From: Marinobacter vinifirmus
GTDB taxonomy: Bacteria; Pseudomonadota; Gammaproteobacteria; Pseudomonadales; Oleiphilaceae
DNA length: 64,000 bases
Reading direction: 5' to 3'
Assembly (NCBI RefSeq): GCF_002258215.1
Contig: NZ_NEFY01000008.1
Coordinates: 105,969-169,968 of the forward strand
The first letter of the stretch is position 1; the number at the start of each line of letters is the position of its first letter. The translations under genes and the position numbers were made by a program. Below the pieces are notes generated by a model. That model made no database searches. It saw only the letters and a list, made by a program, of their open reading frames with translations, and had not been told where the DNA came from. Positions 8,991 to 19,663 of the stretch are shown here, piece after piece.

Positions 8991-11909
8991 TCAATCCTGC
9001 TGGATGATCTCTGTGATGTCTGGGTCTCCCTCAGAAACATTGGGTATAACTTGCGTTCCCATGGTCGCAATGATTGACAACGTCTGTCCTACCATTTCAC
9101 TAAATACCCGGACGTCATCTACGCCACCTTGTGGCAATACTGGAGTGCTATGAGTGCCTGCGGTATAGCGGGTGATGGCAGGGAGGTCTACCGCAGCAGA
9201 CTTAACCGCTGTGGCGCCTAGCAGCCGTGCAAGCGGTTCAGTTCCTGACAGGTAAGCATCAAATGCATTACCAAAAGGAGCTGCCAGTGCATCGTTTGGT
9301 ATAACGTTGTCACCGTTCACTTGGGATAGGAGAATTGGAGTCTCAGATGTATTCAGACTAGCTGTGAAGTTGATCGGATCCGCCGAATCAATGGCTGCCT
9401 GGAATACGTTCAAGAAGGTCTCCAATTTGGAGTCGCCTTGCTCAAGGCCTGCGGCTTGCTGGAGGCCCCCAAGAATTCGCGGTGCAAAGGTCGGGGAGTT
9501 CTCAAGCATTCGAACAACGCCAGCTCCTGGAGTTAACAGTTGAGCTGCCGCAATGTCATCCTCAGGTGCCGCTGTTTCGTTGGCTACTGCAACGAAAGGC
9601 GCACCAACAATGGTTCCCAGAGAGTGGCCTGCGAAGTAAACGCTGTTAGCGTCTAGGTCGGGCGTTTCATCATCGTTAATATCTAGCCCTGCCAGCGAGG
9701 CGCGCACGTTTAAGAGGTCTACAACACCTTGGCGGATCTTGTCTCGGGTATTGGTAAAGTTCGTCAAATTAATGAACAGACTGCCGGAGTCTCCGGAGGT
9801 TGCCGTCATTTCGGTCGGCTGGTTCGCAGCATTGGCAGTGAAACCAAAGTGCCTTTCGTGCTCGGTTATGGCAATGCCAGGAACGGTAGAGCCTGCGTTC
9901 GCAACAGTGTTTTCGAAAGAACGGAGAGCGCGAACAGCCGCATCCAGTCGTGCGGCTTGGACTAGATCGGTTACGCCAAGCACGACAGCAGAACTTAGGC
10001 CTCCGGCTATGGCGTCAACGGCACCCGGGGCAGCAGCTGCAGCAGCCTCCGCGGTTTGGTCGAAAGTGATCAGAGTTTGGGTCAGGAACCCAACGGCAAT
10101 CTGTCCGTTGATAACGGCCTGAACGTTGGTGTCGTTAGGAGCCAAGATCTCTGGTAAACCGTTAGCTTGACCGGATGCAAGCAATTGAGTTGCTAAGCCG
10201 GCCTGAGCTTCCTCAGTGAATGGAGTTACGCCATGAACTGGCTGATCAATAACAACGACTGCCACTTGGGAGTTATGGGCTAGAGCACTCCCAAATGTTA
10301 GTGCAGTACTCCGGTCGGTGGTAATGCCATGCATGTACATGACTGTCTCAAGCTTCTCGCTGCCATCGTAACCTGCTGGGTAGAGAACCATGATGGGAAC
10401 GGTGACATCTTGCGTCTTGGCCGGGAATGGGAATCGGTAGTTTACGACATCACTAACCGATGTGTCTGATTGTGCAAGTTCAACGCCCAATTGATCGCCC
10501 GCGGCGGCTGCCAATGCAGCGTTCGCTTCCCAGCTCTTGGTATTGATTACAGAGCCCTCAGCATCTGATGACCCTGTTGGGATGCCGAGGTAGTAAGGTA
10601 AGTCGATGGTGCCCTGAACAATATTGACATCTCCGAAGTCCACGAACTGATCTGCTATAGCGGAGACTTGGGTTACGTCTTGCGGGGCGCCAAAGTTTGC
10701 TGTTGAACTCCGGTCACTTGGGGTTGGCAGCAGGTTTGCGGCTGTAAACGCACCGACTAGGGCAGTTGCCTGGCCATCGGCTGTTGGCTCTGCAGCGGCA
10801 ACAGCGTTGTTGCCAATGGTGTAAAGCGCAAAGAAGTCGGATATGGGATTTTCTGCATCAGTTCGGGCAGTTGTTACAGCGTTAAACCGGACTGAGCCAA
10901 GAATAGTTTCCTTGAAGAATGCCTTTGGATCAGCAATGTACTGAAGCACCCTTTGATCATTTGATGTCGTAAAGCTGTAGGACAGAGCAATGCTTTCCTC
11001 GGTCAGCGCCGCCTCAGCAGGTCTGGCCTGGTTGGGTACACCAAAGAAACTGGCTGCGACTTTCTCCCAGAAACCATCGACGATGCGGCGAACCGGTGCT
11101 AAGGCAGCTGGGTTGCCCAGAACTCGATCGGGGTCGGCTACATCGCGGTAAATTGGAGCTTGAACGATGGGGTCTCCATTTATGTCCAGAACCTCATTGG
11201 TGACGACCACGAGATATCGCTTGAAAGGATTTAGTGGTTTCGTTGGATTGATCCGGATAATCGAGTCGCCATCTAAAAGATGTTTTGTTTCTGCAATATA
11301 CTCAGGAGCTTGAGTGAGGCTGTAAAGGTAGCCCGCGGCCTGGGCCTGATTGCGACCATTAAGATCCTGCGGGGCCACACCTGCGGCTACCTGGGCAGTA
11401 ATCGCAAGTGGAATAGTTGGGGATTCACCTGCTCCGAGCCCTCTAACGGGGTCTCCACCTGCGTATTCAAGTTCAATCAAAAATACGTTCTGGTTCGGAT
11501 TAGGAATAACCGTTGTTGGATCAGACGGATCAGCCAAAACGAATGCTCGGGAGTCTACCGAGTTCGGATCAATTTTCCCGTTAAACTGAACAACTGGCGG
11601 AGCAATCGTTGAAGCCCCACTTAGCTGGTTCAGCGCAGAGGTAACTGGTGGAGAGGAATCCGCAACACTGAAGGAGCCGTCTGCTTCGTTAATTGCAGTC
11701 GTACTATCGTCAGATTTGAATATAAGGTCATTTGGGAGCGGCAGGGCTCCGGTCACAGGGTTAAAAAGAGGCCAGGTTTTGCCATCCAGTTCGGGATTAC
11801 TGATCTGATAATCCGGATTCGCATTTTTCCCACTGGAAGCGCTGTCAAAACAGCCAGTCAACCCAAGGGAAGAAGCCACGGCAAGACTTATTAGAGTTTT
11901 CTTGAACAT
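8991..11909 (-). CDS. Pla-1/cef (VolA-like) family lipoprotein lipase
   Basis: A 972-residue lipoprotein with lipobox LGLTGC. The N-terminal bacterial Ig-like virulence-lipase region (NPELDGKTWPLFNPVTGALP, LPNDLIF) and the C-terminal alpha/beta-hydrolase fold match the Pla-1/cef extracellular lipase family that includes Vibrio VolA, a surface lysophospholipase. The nucleophile elbow is YFAGHSLGTIVG (Ser near residue 762). NGDNVIPND is a plausible acid site and AGTHSTPV a plausible His site. By family it probably sits on the cell surface and releases fatty acids from lipids; this is inferred. The Cys is followed by FDSASSG, very like the tether of the convergent acylase. Base composition is more A/T-rich than core neighbours. 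Confidence 0.88.
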   Translation of the reverse strand: MFKKTLISLAVASSLGLTGCFDSASSGKNANPDYQISNPELDGKTWPLFNPVTGALPLPNDLIFKSDDSTTAINEADGSFSVADSSPPVTSALNQLSGASTIAPPVVQFNGKIDPNSVDSRAFVLADPSDPTTVIPNPNQNVFLIELEYAGGDPVRGLGAGESPTIPLAITAQVAAGVAPQDLNGRNQAQAAGYLYSLTQAPEYIAETKHLLDGDSIIRINPTKPLNPFKRYLVVVTNEVLDINGDPIVQAPIYRDVADPDRVLGNPAALAPVRRIVDGFWEKVAASFFGVPNQARPAEAALTEESIALSYSFTTSNDQRVLQYIADPKAFFKETILGSVRFNAVTTARTDAENPISDFFALYTIGNNAVAAAEPTADGQATALVGAFTAANLLPTPSDRSSTANFGAPQDVTQVSAIADQFVDFGDVNIVQGTIDLPYYLGIPTGSSDAEGSVINTKSWEANAALAAAAGDQLGVELAQSDTSVSDVVNYRFPFPAKTQDVTVPIMVLYPAGYDGSEKLETVMYMHGITTDRSTALTFGSALAHNSQVAVVVIDQPVHGVTPFTEEAQAGLATQLLASGQANGLPEILAPNDTNVQAVINGQIAVGFLTQTLITFDQTAEAAAAAAPGAVDAIAGGLSSAVVLGVTDLVQAARLDAAVRALRSFENTVANAGSTVPGIAITEHERHFGFTANAANQPTEMTATSGDSGSLFINLTNFTNTRDKIRQGVVDLLNVRASLAGLDINDDETPDLDANSVYFAGHSLGTIVGAPFVAVANETAAPEDDIAAAQLLTPGAGVVRMLENSPTFAPRILGGLQQAAGLEQGDSKLETFLNVFQAAIDSADPINFTASLNTSETPILLSQVNGDNVIPNDALAAPFGNAFDAYLSGTEPLARLLGATAVKSAAVDLPAITRYTAGTHSTPVLPQGGVDDVRVFSEMVGQTLSIIATMGTQVIPNVSEGDPDITEIIQQD

Positions 11910-12395
11910 GGTTGGAACCTTTTCCTGTTGTTGTTTCGTTATATCCGGCTTAGACGGAACCGGTCGGCCCCTGAATTCCGCTCTTTTGCCTGTTCTGCTT
12001 GTCTGTTTGGTTGTCTGAAATTGTAGCCAGCACGTTTAGCCAATTTCTGTAGCTTTGACTATAGCGACAGAGTGGCAAGTGTTGATCAGCCAAAAGTGTG
12101 ATTCTGCTTCTGGAATCCCTCCTCGCACGGTTGGAGTGGCCTTCCTGAAAAATAGTGGGCTGTGAGGGGTTTGTCGAGTGGCCGGGTGCACAGAAACGCC
12201 GCTTTTAACAATTTGTTGCGAATATGAACGGAACGGGCCATAGATTTTGCCGTTTCAGGTAATAGCGCCGTTCGCCTTCCGTCGCATCACGCGCCAGCGG
12301 GAATTTCTGGTAAACTCTCGCTTCCTTATTTAAAGGCAGGGGCTGCCTTGGCAGTTCCGCACCATTCCCATAATCAGAAAGCTGATGAGGCGACT
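11910..12395. promoter_or_regulatory. 486-base divergent intergenic region (lipase / fumarase)
   Basis: No convincing gene is seen here. It must contain the promoters of the lipase (minus) and the fumarase (plus). On the plus strand, taaact at about 12312 is a possible -10 element shortly before the fumarase leader; no clear -35 or operator stands out. GATGAGGC just before 12396 is the fumarase ribosome-binding region. Confidence 0.4.
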
Positions 12396-13910
12396 ATGAC
12401 CACCGTAATCCGCCAGGACGACCTGATCGAAAGCGTAGCCGATGCGCTGCAGTTTATTTCCTATTACCATCCGAAGGATTTCATTCAGGCCGTGTACGAG
12501 GCCTACCAGCGGGAAGAGTCCCAGGCGGCCAAGGATGCCATGGCCCAGATTCTGATCAACTCCCGCATGTGCGCCCAGGGTCATCGTCCGATCTGCCAGG
12601 ACACCGGTATTGTCACCGTGTTCGTGAACATCGGTATGGATGTGAAGTTCGAGTGCGACATGGCGCTGGACGATGTGATCAACGAAGGCGTTCGCCGCGC
12701 TTACACCCATCCGGACAACGTACTGCGGGCCTCTGTGCTGGCAGACCCGGACGGCAAGCGCCAGAACACCAAGGACAACACCCCGGCCATCATCCACTAC
12801 AAGATGGTGCCGGGTAACACCGTGGAAATCCACGTAGCAGCCAAGGGCGGCGGTTCTGAAGCCAAGTCCAAGTTTGCCATGCTGAACCCGTCTGACTCTG
12901 TTGTGGAGTGGGTTCTGAAAATGATTCCGCAGATGGGTGCCGGCTGGTGTCCGCCTGGCATGCTGGGTATTGGTATTGGTGGTACCGCCGAGAAGGCGAT
13001 GGAACTGGCCAAGGAAGCCCTGCTGGATCCGATCGATATTCACGACCTTCAGGCCCGTGGCGCCTCCAGCCGTGCTGAAGAGCTACGACTTGAGCTGTTC
13101 GAGAAGGTAAACGATCTGGGCATCGGCGCCCAGGGTCTGGGTGGCCTGACTACCGTTCTGGATGTGAAGGTAAAAGACTATCCCACCCACGCCGCCAACA
13201 AGCCGGTGGCGATCATCCCGAACTGTGCCGCTACCCGCCACGCGCACTTTGTGCTGGATGGCACTGGCCCCTCCCTGCAGACGCCGCCGAGCCTGGACGA
13301 CTGGCCGGAAATCACCTGGGAAGTGGGTGAGAATGTTCGCCGCGTGAACCTGGACACCGTGACACCGGAAGACGTGAAAGACTGGCAGCCGGGTGAAACC
13401 GTTCTGCTGTCTGGCAAGATGCTGACCGGCCGTGATGCGGCCCACAAGAAGATGGTGGATATGATCGAGCGCGGCGAAGAGCTGCCGGTGGATCTGAAAG
13501 GTCGCTTCATTTATTACGTGGGCCCGGTTGATCCGGTTCGCGAAGAAGTGGTTGGCCCCGCTGGCCCCACCACGGCTACCCGTATGGACAAGTTCACCGA
13601 CACCATGTTGGAGAAAACCGGCCTGACCGGCATGATCGGTAAAGCCGAGCGCGGCCAGGTTGCCATCGACGCGATCAGAAAGCACGGCGCGGTGTACCTG
13701 ATGGCCGTAGGCGGAGCCGCTTACCTGGTGTCCAAGGCCATCAAGGGTGCCAAGGTCGTGGCCTTTGAAGAGCTGGGTATGGAAGCCATTTACGAGTTTG
13801 AAGTGGAAGACATGCCGGTCACCGTAGCGGTAGATTCCCGCGGCAGCTCCGTGCACCAGACCGGCCCGGTTGAGTGGCACGACAAGATCATTGCTGCCAA
13901 GGCGGTTTGA
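12396..13910 (+). CDS. Fumarate hydratase class I (iron-sulfur)
   Basis: Converts fumarate to L-malate in the TCA cycle, in the cytoplasm, with a 4Fe-4S cluster as Lewis acid. The protein is 504 aa from ATG 12396. Cluster ligands are placed at Cys67 (RPICQDTG), Cys185 (GAGWCPPGM) and Cys277 (IIPNCAATRHAHF); their spacing matches the three ligands of class I fumarases. The N-terminal alpha and C-terminal beta domains (LTGRDAAHKKMVDM, YYVGPVDPV, TGPTTATRMD-like PAGPTTATRMDKFTD) are fused in one chain. It stands alone, convergent with the alkyltransferase-like gene. Being oxygen-sensitive, it would be the normal-condition isozyme if a class II enzyme exists elsewhere. Confidence 0.95.
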   Translation: MTTVIRQDDLIESVADALQFISYYHPKDFIQAVYEAYQREESQAAKDAMAQILINSRMCAQGHRPICQDTGIVTVFVNIGMDVKFECDMALDDVINEGVRRAYTHPDNVLRASVLADPDGKRQNTKDNTPAIIHYKMVPGNTVEIHVAAKGGGSEAKSKFAMLNPSDSVVEWVLKMIPQMGAGWCPPGMLGIGIGGTAEKAMELAKEALLDPIDIHDLQARGASSRAEELRLELFEKVNDLGIGAQGLGGLTTVLDVKVKDYPTHAANKPVAIIPNCAATRHAHFVLDGTGPSLQTPPSLDDWPEITWEVGENVRRVNLDTVTPEDVKDWQPGETVLLSGKMLTGRDAAHKKMVDMIERGEELPVDLKGRFIYYVGPVDPVREEVVGPAGPTTATRMDKFTDTMLEKTGLTGMIGKAERGQVAIDAIRKHGAVYLMAVGGAAYLVSKAIKGAKVVAFEELGMEAIYEFEVEDMPVTVAVDSRGSSVHQTGPVEWHDKIIAAKAV

Positions 13911-13930
13911 TCTGAGTCTGCGGTAGTACC

Positions 13931-13966
13931 AGTGCAGCCCTGGGCGTTCTGTTCAGGGCTGCCACT
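13931..13966. terminator. Shared hairpin between convergent fumarase and alkyltransferase-like genes
   Basis: agtgcagccctg and cagggctgccact pair with a single bulged G. The hairpin starts 20 bases after the fumarase stop and overlaps the last codons of the convergent gene. T runs are weak on both sides, so termination is plausible but not assured. Confidence 0.45.
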
Positions 13967-14276
13967 GAAAGTCTTTCATCTTTACCCTTCCTTTATACAC
14001 TTCCACTCCTTCCAGTCTCAGTTTCTCGGTTTGAAGCTGGCAGGTTTCTGTGCCTTCAGGAAAAGCGATCTGGCCGTTGCTGCGGATAACCCGGTGCCAG
14101 GGGATGCTGTGGCCGGCGGGCAGCTTGCCCAGGGCCCGGCCAACAAAGCGCGCCTGGCGGCCGAGACCGGCCATGGCGGCTACCTGGCCGTAGCTGGCCA
14201 CTTTCCCTTCGGGAATAGCGGCCACTACCTGCCAGATTTTCTGCTCCTTTGTCGGTTCCTTTTCGGACTCGTTCAT
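13953..14276 (-). CDS. Alkyltransferase-like protein (ATL, MGMT family without catalytic Cys)
   Basis: A 107-residue homologue of the DNA-binding domain of O6-alkylguanine-DNA alkyltransferase. The active-site motif PCHRV is replaced by PWHRVI (Trp60), the hallmark of ATL proteins. These bind O6-alkylguanine in DNA without repairing it and flag the lesion for nucleotide excision repair. Other family text: IPEGKVASYGQVA (helix-turn-helix start) and ARFVGRALG (arginine finger region). It begins 23 bases after the SDR gene and is probably cotranscribed with it. Confidence 0.92.
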   Translation of the reverse strand: MNESEKEPTKEQKIWQVVAAIPEGKVASYGQVAAMAGLGRQARFVGRALGKLPAGHSIPWHRVIRSNGQIAFPEGTETCQLQTEKLRLEGVEVYKGRVKMKDFQWQP

Positions 14277-14299
14277 TCAGAGCTCCGGGTTTGGCCGGG

Positions 14300-15061
14300 T
14301 TACAGGCGCAGGGCGCCGTCTACTTCGATCATACGGCCGGACACGTAGTCGTTCTCGAAAATGAACGCTACCGCCGAGGCGATTTCCTCTGGTTTGCCCA
14401 TGCGCTTCAGGGGAATGCCGGCGGTCATTTTTTCCAGGGCTTCCGGCTTCATGGCGGCGGTCATTTCCGTTTCGATAAAGCCCGGAGCGATGCCCATGCA
14501 GCGGATGCCGTAGCGGGCGAGTTCCTTGGCCCAAACCGGAACCAGGGCAGACACGCCGGCCTTGGCGGCAGAATAGTTGCTCTGGCCCATGTTGCCGGCG
14601 CGGGAAATGGAGGCGATGTTGATGATCGCGCCCTGGTCGCCGTTTTCGATCATGCGGGTGGCGGCTTCACGGCCACACAGGAACACGCCGGTGAGATTGA
14701 CGTCGATGACGGACTGCCACTGGGCCAGCTCCATGCGCTTTTCCAGCTTGCCGTCTTTGAACTTCACCAGCAGGCCGTCGCGCAGGATGCCGGCGTTGTT
14801 CACCAGGCCGTTCAGGTGGCCGAAGTCGTTGATGATGGCCTGGAAGGTGGCTTCTACATCATCTTCTTTGGCTACGTTGCAGACGTAGGTTTTGGCATCG
14901 CCACCGGCTTTTTTGCAGGCCTCGGCGGCTTCAGCCAGTTTGTCTTCCATCAGATCGATCAGGGCGACTTTGGCGCCTTTTGCTGCCAGGTATTCGGCCA
15001 TGGCTCGGCCCAGACCCTGGCCGCCGCCGGTAATTGCAATCACGGAATCTTGAATTTTCAT
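14300..15061 (-). CDS. SDR-family oxidoreductase (FabG/PhaB-like)
   Basis: A 253-residue classical short-chain dehydrogenase/reductase. Cofactor motif TGGGQGLG is near residue 12, NNAG near residue 88, the catalytic Ser region IASISRAG and active-site YSAAKAG follow, and the C-terminus has [12 protein letters not shown]. It is likely a 3-oxoacyl-CoA or -ACP reductase, but the substrate cannot be fixed from sequence. It heads an operon with the ATL gene and is divergent from fxsA. Confidence 0.88.
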   Translation of the reverse strand: MKIQDSVIAITGGGQGLGRAMAEYLAAKGAKVALIDLMEDKLAEAAEACKKAGGDAKTYVCNVAKEDDVEATFQAIINDFGHLNGLVNNAGILRDGLLVKFKDGKLEKRMELAQWQSVIDVNLTGVFLCGREAATRMIENGDQGAIINIASISRAGNMGQSNYSAAKAGVSALVPVWAKELARYGIRCMGIAPGFIETEMTAAMKPEALEKMTAGIPLKRMGKPEEIASAVAFIFENDYVSGRMIEVDGALRL

Positions 15062-15131
15062 CGTTTGCCCTAACTAAGTTCACAGGTGGTTTTACGTTCT
15101 GTGTGTCTGCGTCGTTTTTATAGGAGGCATT

Positions 15132-15602
15132 TTGCCCGTTTTCCTTTTGCTTTTCATTATTCTGCCGGTGGCTGAGCTGGCCGTACTGATTCAGGTAGGC
15201 AGTGTGATTGGTGTACTGAACACCGTCGGGCTGGTGTTTCTGACTGCGGTGATCGGTGCCTGGCTGTTGCGTCAGCAGGGCCTGGCAACGTTGCTGAGGG
15301 CCAATGAGCGCCTCAACAGCGGCGAGCTGCCAGCCAGGGAGGTGGCCGAGGGGCTGATTCTGGCGGTAGGTGGTGCCATGTTGCTTACCCCGGGCTTCAT
15401 CACGGATACCTTCGGGTTCCTGTGTTTGTTGCCTGGCACACGCCACTGGCTGGCAGCACAGGCACTGAAGCGGATGACCGTGGCCGGGCAGGTTCACAGC
15501 CGGAGTTTTTTCTATCAATCCCGTGATGCCAATGGCGACATTATCGAGGGCGAGTACCAGGATCAGACCCGGACAGACCGCGATCGCCTCGAAAAAAAGT
15601 GA
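15132..15602 (+). CDS. fxsA: FxsA-family membrane protein
   Basis: A 156-residue inner-membrane protein of the FxsA family; in E. coli overexpressed FxsA relieves exclusion of phage T7 by F plasmid PifA. The start is TTG at 15132, four bases after AGGAGG at 15122-15127; no ATG fits. Hydrophobic segments lie at residues 1-20, 26-43 and about 75-100, with the family text VGLVFLTAVIGAWLLRQQG and LLTPGFITDTFGFLCLLPGTR. The cytoplasmic tail is charged and ends EYQDQTRTDRDRLEKK. It precedes groES, a neighbourhood seen in many gammaproteobacteria. Confidence 0.92.
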   Translation: MPVFLLLFIILPVAELAVLIQVGSVIGVLNTVGLVFLTAVIGAWLLRQQGLATLLRANERLNSGELPAREVAEGLILAVGGAMLLTPGFITDTFGFLCLLPGTRHWLAAQALKRMTVAGQVHSRSFFYQSRDANGDIIEGEYQDQTRTDRDRLEKK

Positions 15603-15622
15603 AAAATTTTTCGTTCAGGGGT

Positions 15623-15650
15623 GTTGAAAACGTTTCCGGCAACCCCATTA
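15623..15650 (+). promoter_or_regulatory. Sigma-32 heat-shock promoter of groESL
   Basis: GTTGAAA at 15623-15629 and CCCCATTA at 15643-15650 are separated by 13 bases, matching the sigma-32 (RpoH) consensus CTTGAAA-N13/15-CCCCATnT almost perfectly. It lies 150 bases upstream of groES. No CIRCE element (HrcA operator) was seen in the leader. Confidence 0.88.
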
Positions 15651-15799
15651 ACTCACCACAGATTCGTCTCAGGCTGAAAACCACTGTCTATCAGTGGCTT
15701 GGAAGCCGAGGCAATTTGTCGGGTCCGGGGTTCCGGCCAGACATTTTTAACATGCAATTGTCATTGCCACATTAAACTGACTATTGGAGAAACAGAGCA

Positions 15800-16087
15800 A
15801 TGAAAATTCGTCCGCTCCACGATCGTGTTGTCGTACGCCGTAAGGAAGAAGAAGAGAAAACTGCGGGTGGCATCGTGCTGCCGGGTAACGCCAAAGAGAA
15901 GCCTTCCCAGGGCGAGGTTGTTGCAGTAGGCAACGGCCGTGTTCTGGATAACGGCGAAACCCGTGCACTGGCGGTCAAGGTGGGTGACGCCGTGGTCTTC
16001 GGCCAGTATGCCGGTAACACCGTTAAGGTTGACGGTGAAGAGCTGCTCATCATGAGCGAAAGCGAAATCTACGGCGTGCTTGAGTGA
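15800..16087 (+). CDS. groES: Co-chaperonin GroES
   Basis: 95 aa, the usual length. It forms the heptameric lid of the GroEL folding chamber in the cytoplasm. The N-terminus [14 protein letters not shown], the mobile loop [17 protein letters not shown] and the C-terminal [11 protein letters not shown] are all canonical. The ATG follows a ttggaga ribosome-binding site. It is transcribed with groEL (76-base gap) from the heat-shock promoter at 15623. Confidence 0.98.
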   Translation: MKIRPLHDRVVVRRKEEEEKTAGGIVLPGNAKEKPSQGEVVAVGNGRVLDNGETRALAVKVGDAVVFGQYAGNTVKVDGEELLIMSESEIYGVLE

Positions 16088-16145
16088 TCGCAACCGCGAT
16101 AGGCACGAACGCTCATTAACCCGATCTGATTCAACTTCGGTTTAA

Positions 16146-17816
<1,671 letters not shown>

Positions 17817-17876
17817 TGCCGGCCAGGTCCCGACCAGGTCTCAGTTTTTGAGGCTTGGCCCGATCTACCCCTGAGA

Positions 17877-17911
17877 AACCCCGCGCTGGTTCACACTGGC
17901 GCGGGGTTTTT
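17877..17911 (+). terminator. Rho-independent terminator of groESL
   Basis: Ten-bp stem aaccccgcgc (17877-17886) with gcgcggggtt (17899-17908), then TTTTT and a second T run after cg. It ends the groESL transcript just before the type II secretion genes. Confidence 0.88.
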
Positions 17912-17983
17912 CGTTTTTTTGTCATGAACTTGCAGGGTGGCTTTGATAGACTCGGCTACCGGTTTTTAAATGTGCAGGATGCA

Positions 17984-18775
17984 ATGAGCGAATCCCCGAA
18001 AAAATCCTTCCTTGGCCCCGGCAAGTTTATTCTTCTGCTGCTGCTCGGCCTTGTGGTTTATGGGGTAACGCTGGTGTTCTGGGTGCCTGCCGGATGGCTT
18101 TGGCACAAGGCTTCCGAGCATATCCAGTTACCACCCCAGGTTCAGGTGCAGCAGGTTTCCGGGCAACTCTGGAATGGCGCCGCCGGGTTGAACCTCGGAG
18201 GTTTCCCGGCAAGGGTGCACTGGCAGTTGAGTTGGCCTTCGGTCACGGAACTGGCAATGCCTGTCGAATTTTCAGTGTCTTCGTCACAATCCCGCATTGA
18301 AGGCCTTGCCAGCCTGGGCTGGCCCGCTAATTTTGAAGTAAGCGGCAAGGGTGCCGTTACCGTGGCCGAATTCAGGGACCTGATTCGCCAGAGCGGCGGT
18401 GCGATGATAGAAGGACAGGTATCGGTTGATCGTTTTCAGCTGGCCTGGGCCGATAACCGTTTGCAGCAGGCGGAAGGTTCAGGGCGCTGGCCCGGAGGGC
18501 TGGTCACCTGGCCCATGGGTAACGACACCGGCCAGGCACGGTTCCCGCCCATGCAGGCCAACCTGGATACCGTGGCAGACGGAGTCGCCCTGTCCATCGC
18601 CGAGCAGGGTGCCAGTGGCCCGGCAGCCGATGCCAGCATAGGCCGCGATGGCATGATGGGGATTCGCGTGTATAAACGCATGGTGGACCTGGCCGGACAA
18701 CCCTGGCCGGATTCCGCAAGCCCGGATGATGTAGTATTCCGGGTCAGGCAGCCGCTGCTGCCTGGAGGGTTCTGA
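17984..18775 (+). CDS. gspN: Type II secretion system protein N
   Basis: 263 residues from ATG 17984 (preceded by caggatg). There is one N-terminal membrane anchor (KFILLLLLGLVVYGVTLVFWVPAGWL) and a periplasmic domain typical of GspN (QVSGQLWNGAAGLNLGG, PARVHWQLSWPSV). GspN is an accessory part of the inner-membrane platform of the general secretory pathway. It ends one base before gspC, so the two are translationally coupled. Confidence 0.85.
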   Translation: MSESPKKSFLGPGKFILLLLLGLVVYGVTLVFWVPAGWLWHKASEHIQLPPQVQVQQVSGQLWNGAAGLNLGGFPARVHWQLSWPSVTELAMPVEFSVSSSQSRIEGLASLGWPANFEVSGKGAVTVAEFRDLIRQSGGAMIEGQVSVDRFQLAWADNRLQQAEGSGRWPGGLVTWPMGNDTGQARFPPMQANLDTVADGVALSIAEQGASGPAADASIGRDGMMGIRVYKRMVDLAGQPWPDSASPDDVVFRVRQPLLPGGF

Positions 18776-18776
18776 C

Positions 18777-19631
18777 GTGGCAGGTTTGTCGGTACAGGTT
18801 CAGGAGCGCATGGCGCGGCTGGTCGCCAATCTGTTGCTGGTGGTGTTGGTCGTGGTTCTTGGCGTTGAGCTGGCGAAGATCACCTGGTTGTTCGCCTGGA
18901 ACGACCGGCCGGTTCCGGAGATTTACGGCCAGGCCGGTGGACCTGCGTCAGGGCCGGCCGGTGGTGAGCTGGCTTCGGTGGCCGGGTACGAATTTTTCGG
19001 GCGGCCGGAAGGGCAGGCTGGCGTTGCGGATGTTGTACGCCGCTCGGCACCCGAAACCGGCCTTCGATTGAAACTTGAAGGCGTGCTGATTGGTCCGGTG
19101 CCGGAAGAGTCCGGAGCTATTGTCGCCGGTAGTAACGGCGAAACCGAGTATTATCGGGTCGGGGATACGCTGCCAGGCAACGCGGAGTTAGCGGAAGTAG
19201 AGCCCCAAAGGATTTTGTTGCGCCGGGGTGGTCGATACGAATCCCTGGCGTTCGAGGAAGACATTGGAGTGGAGGCAATGGTTGCGGAACAGCCGCAACA
19301 GGCGGCACAATCGTCAGACTCCTATCTTGCCGACGCCCGGGCCCGGCTGGATTCCGAAGGCGCAGCAGCGCTGGCAGCCTACGGTTTGAGCCCGGCAGAC
19401 GAGTCCGGGCAGTCGGGTTATGTGTATGATGGTTCCAACCCGATGCTGAATGCGGTCAATCTGCGCCCGGGGGATGTCATTACAGCCATTAACGGCCAGC
19501 GCCTGGGTGATGTAGAACAGGACAAGGCGTTGCTGGATGACTGGCGGAACCAGAGCCAGCTGGATATAGAAATAGAGCGTGACGGATCCATACTCACCGT
19601 CAGTTATGCCATACCCGAACAGTGGCGCTGA
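18777..19631 (+). CDS. gspC: Type II secretion system protein C
   Basis: 284 residues from GTG 18777. Domains in order: cytoplasmic N-terminus, membrane helix (NLLLVVLVVVLGVELAKITW, about residues 17-38), Pro/Gly linker, homology region near 95-165 (LEGVLIGPVPEESGAIV, YRVGDTLPGNAEL) that binds GspD, and a PDZ domain near 210-284 (MLNAVNLRPGDVITAINGQ). It links the inner-membrane platform to the secretin. It lies between gspN and gspD in one operon. Confidence 0.93.
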   Translation: MAGLSVQVQERMARLVANLLLVVLVVVLGVELAKITWLFAWNDRPVPEIYGQAGGPASGPAGGELASVAGYEFFGRPEGQAGVADVVRRSAPETGLRLKLEGVLIGPVPEESGAIVAGSNGETEYYRVGDTLPGNAELAEVEPQRILLRRGGRYESLAFEEDIGVEAMVAEQPQQAAQSSDSYLADARARLDSEGAAALAAYGLSPADESGQSGYVYDGSNPMLNAVNLRPGDVITAINGQRLGDVEQDKALLDDWRNQSQLDIEIERDGSILTVSYAIPEQWR

Positions 19632-19663
19632 ACGGGTAATTTACAACAGGATGATATCGCCAG

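Noticed and set aside
14249..15073. 274-codon frame antisense to the SDR gene
   Set aside because: Shadow of the SDR; no start signal.
15651..15799. CIRCE element before groES
   Set aside because: No TTAGCACTC-N9-GAGTGCTAA-like repeat is present.
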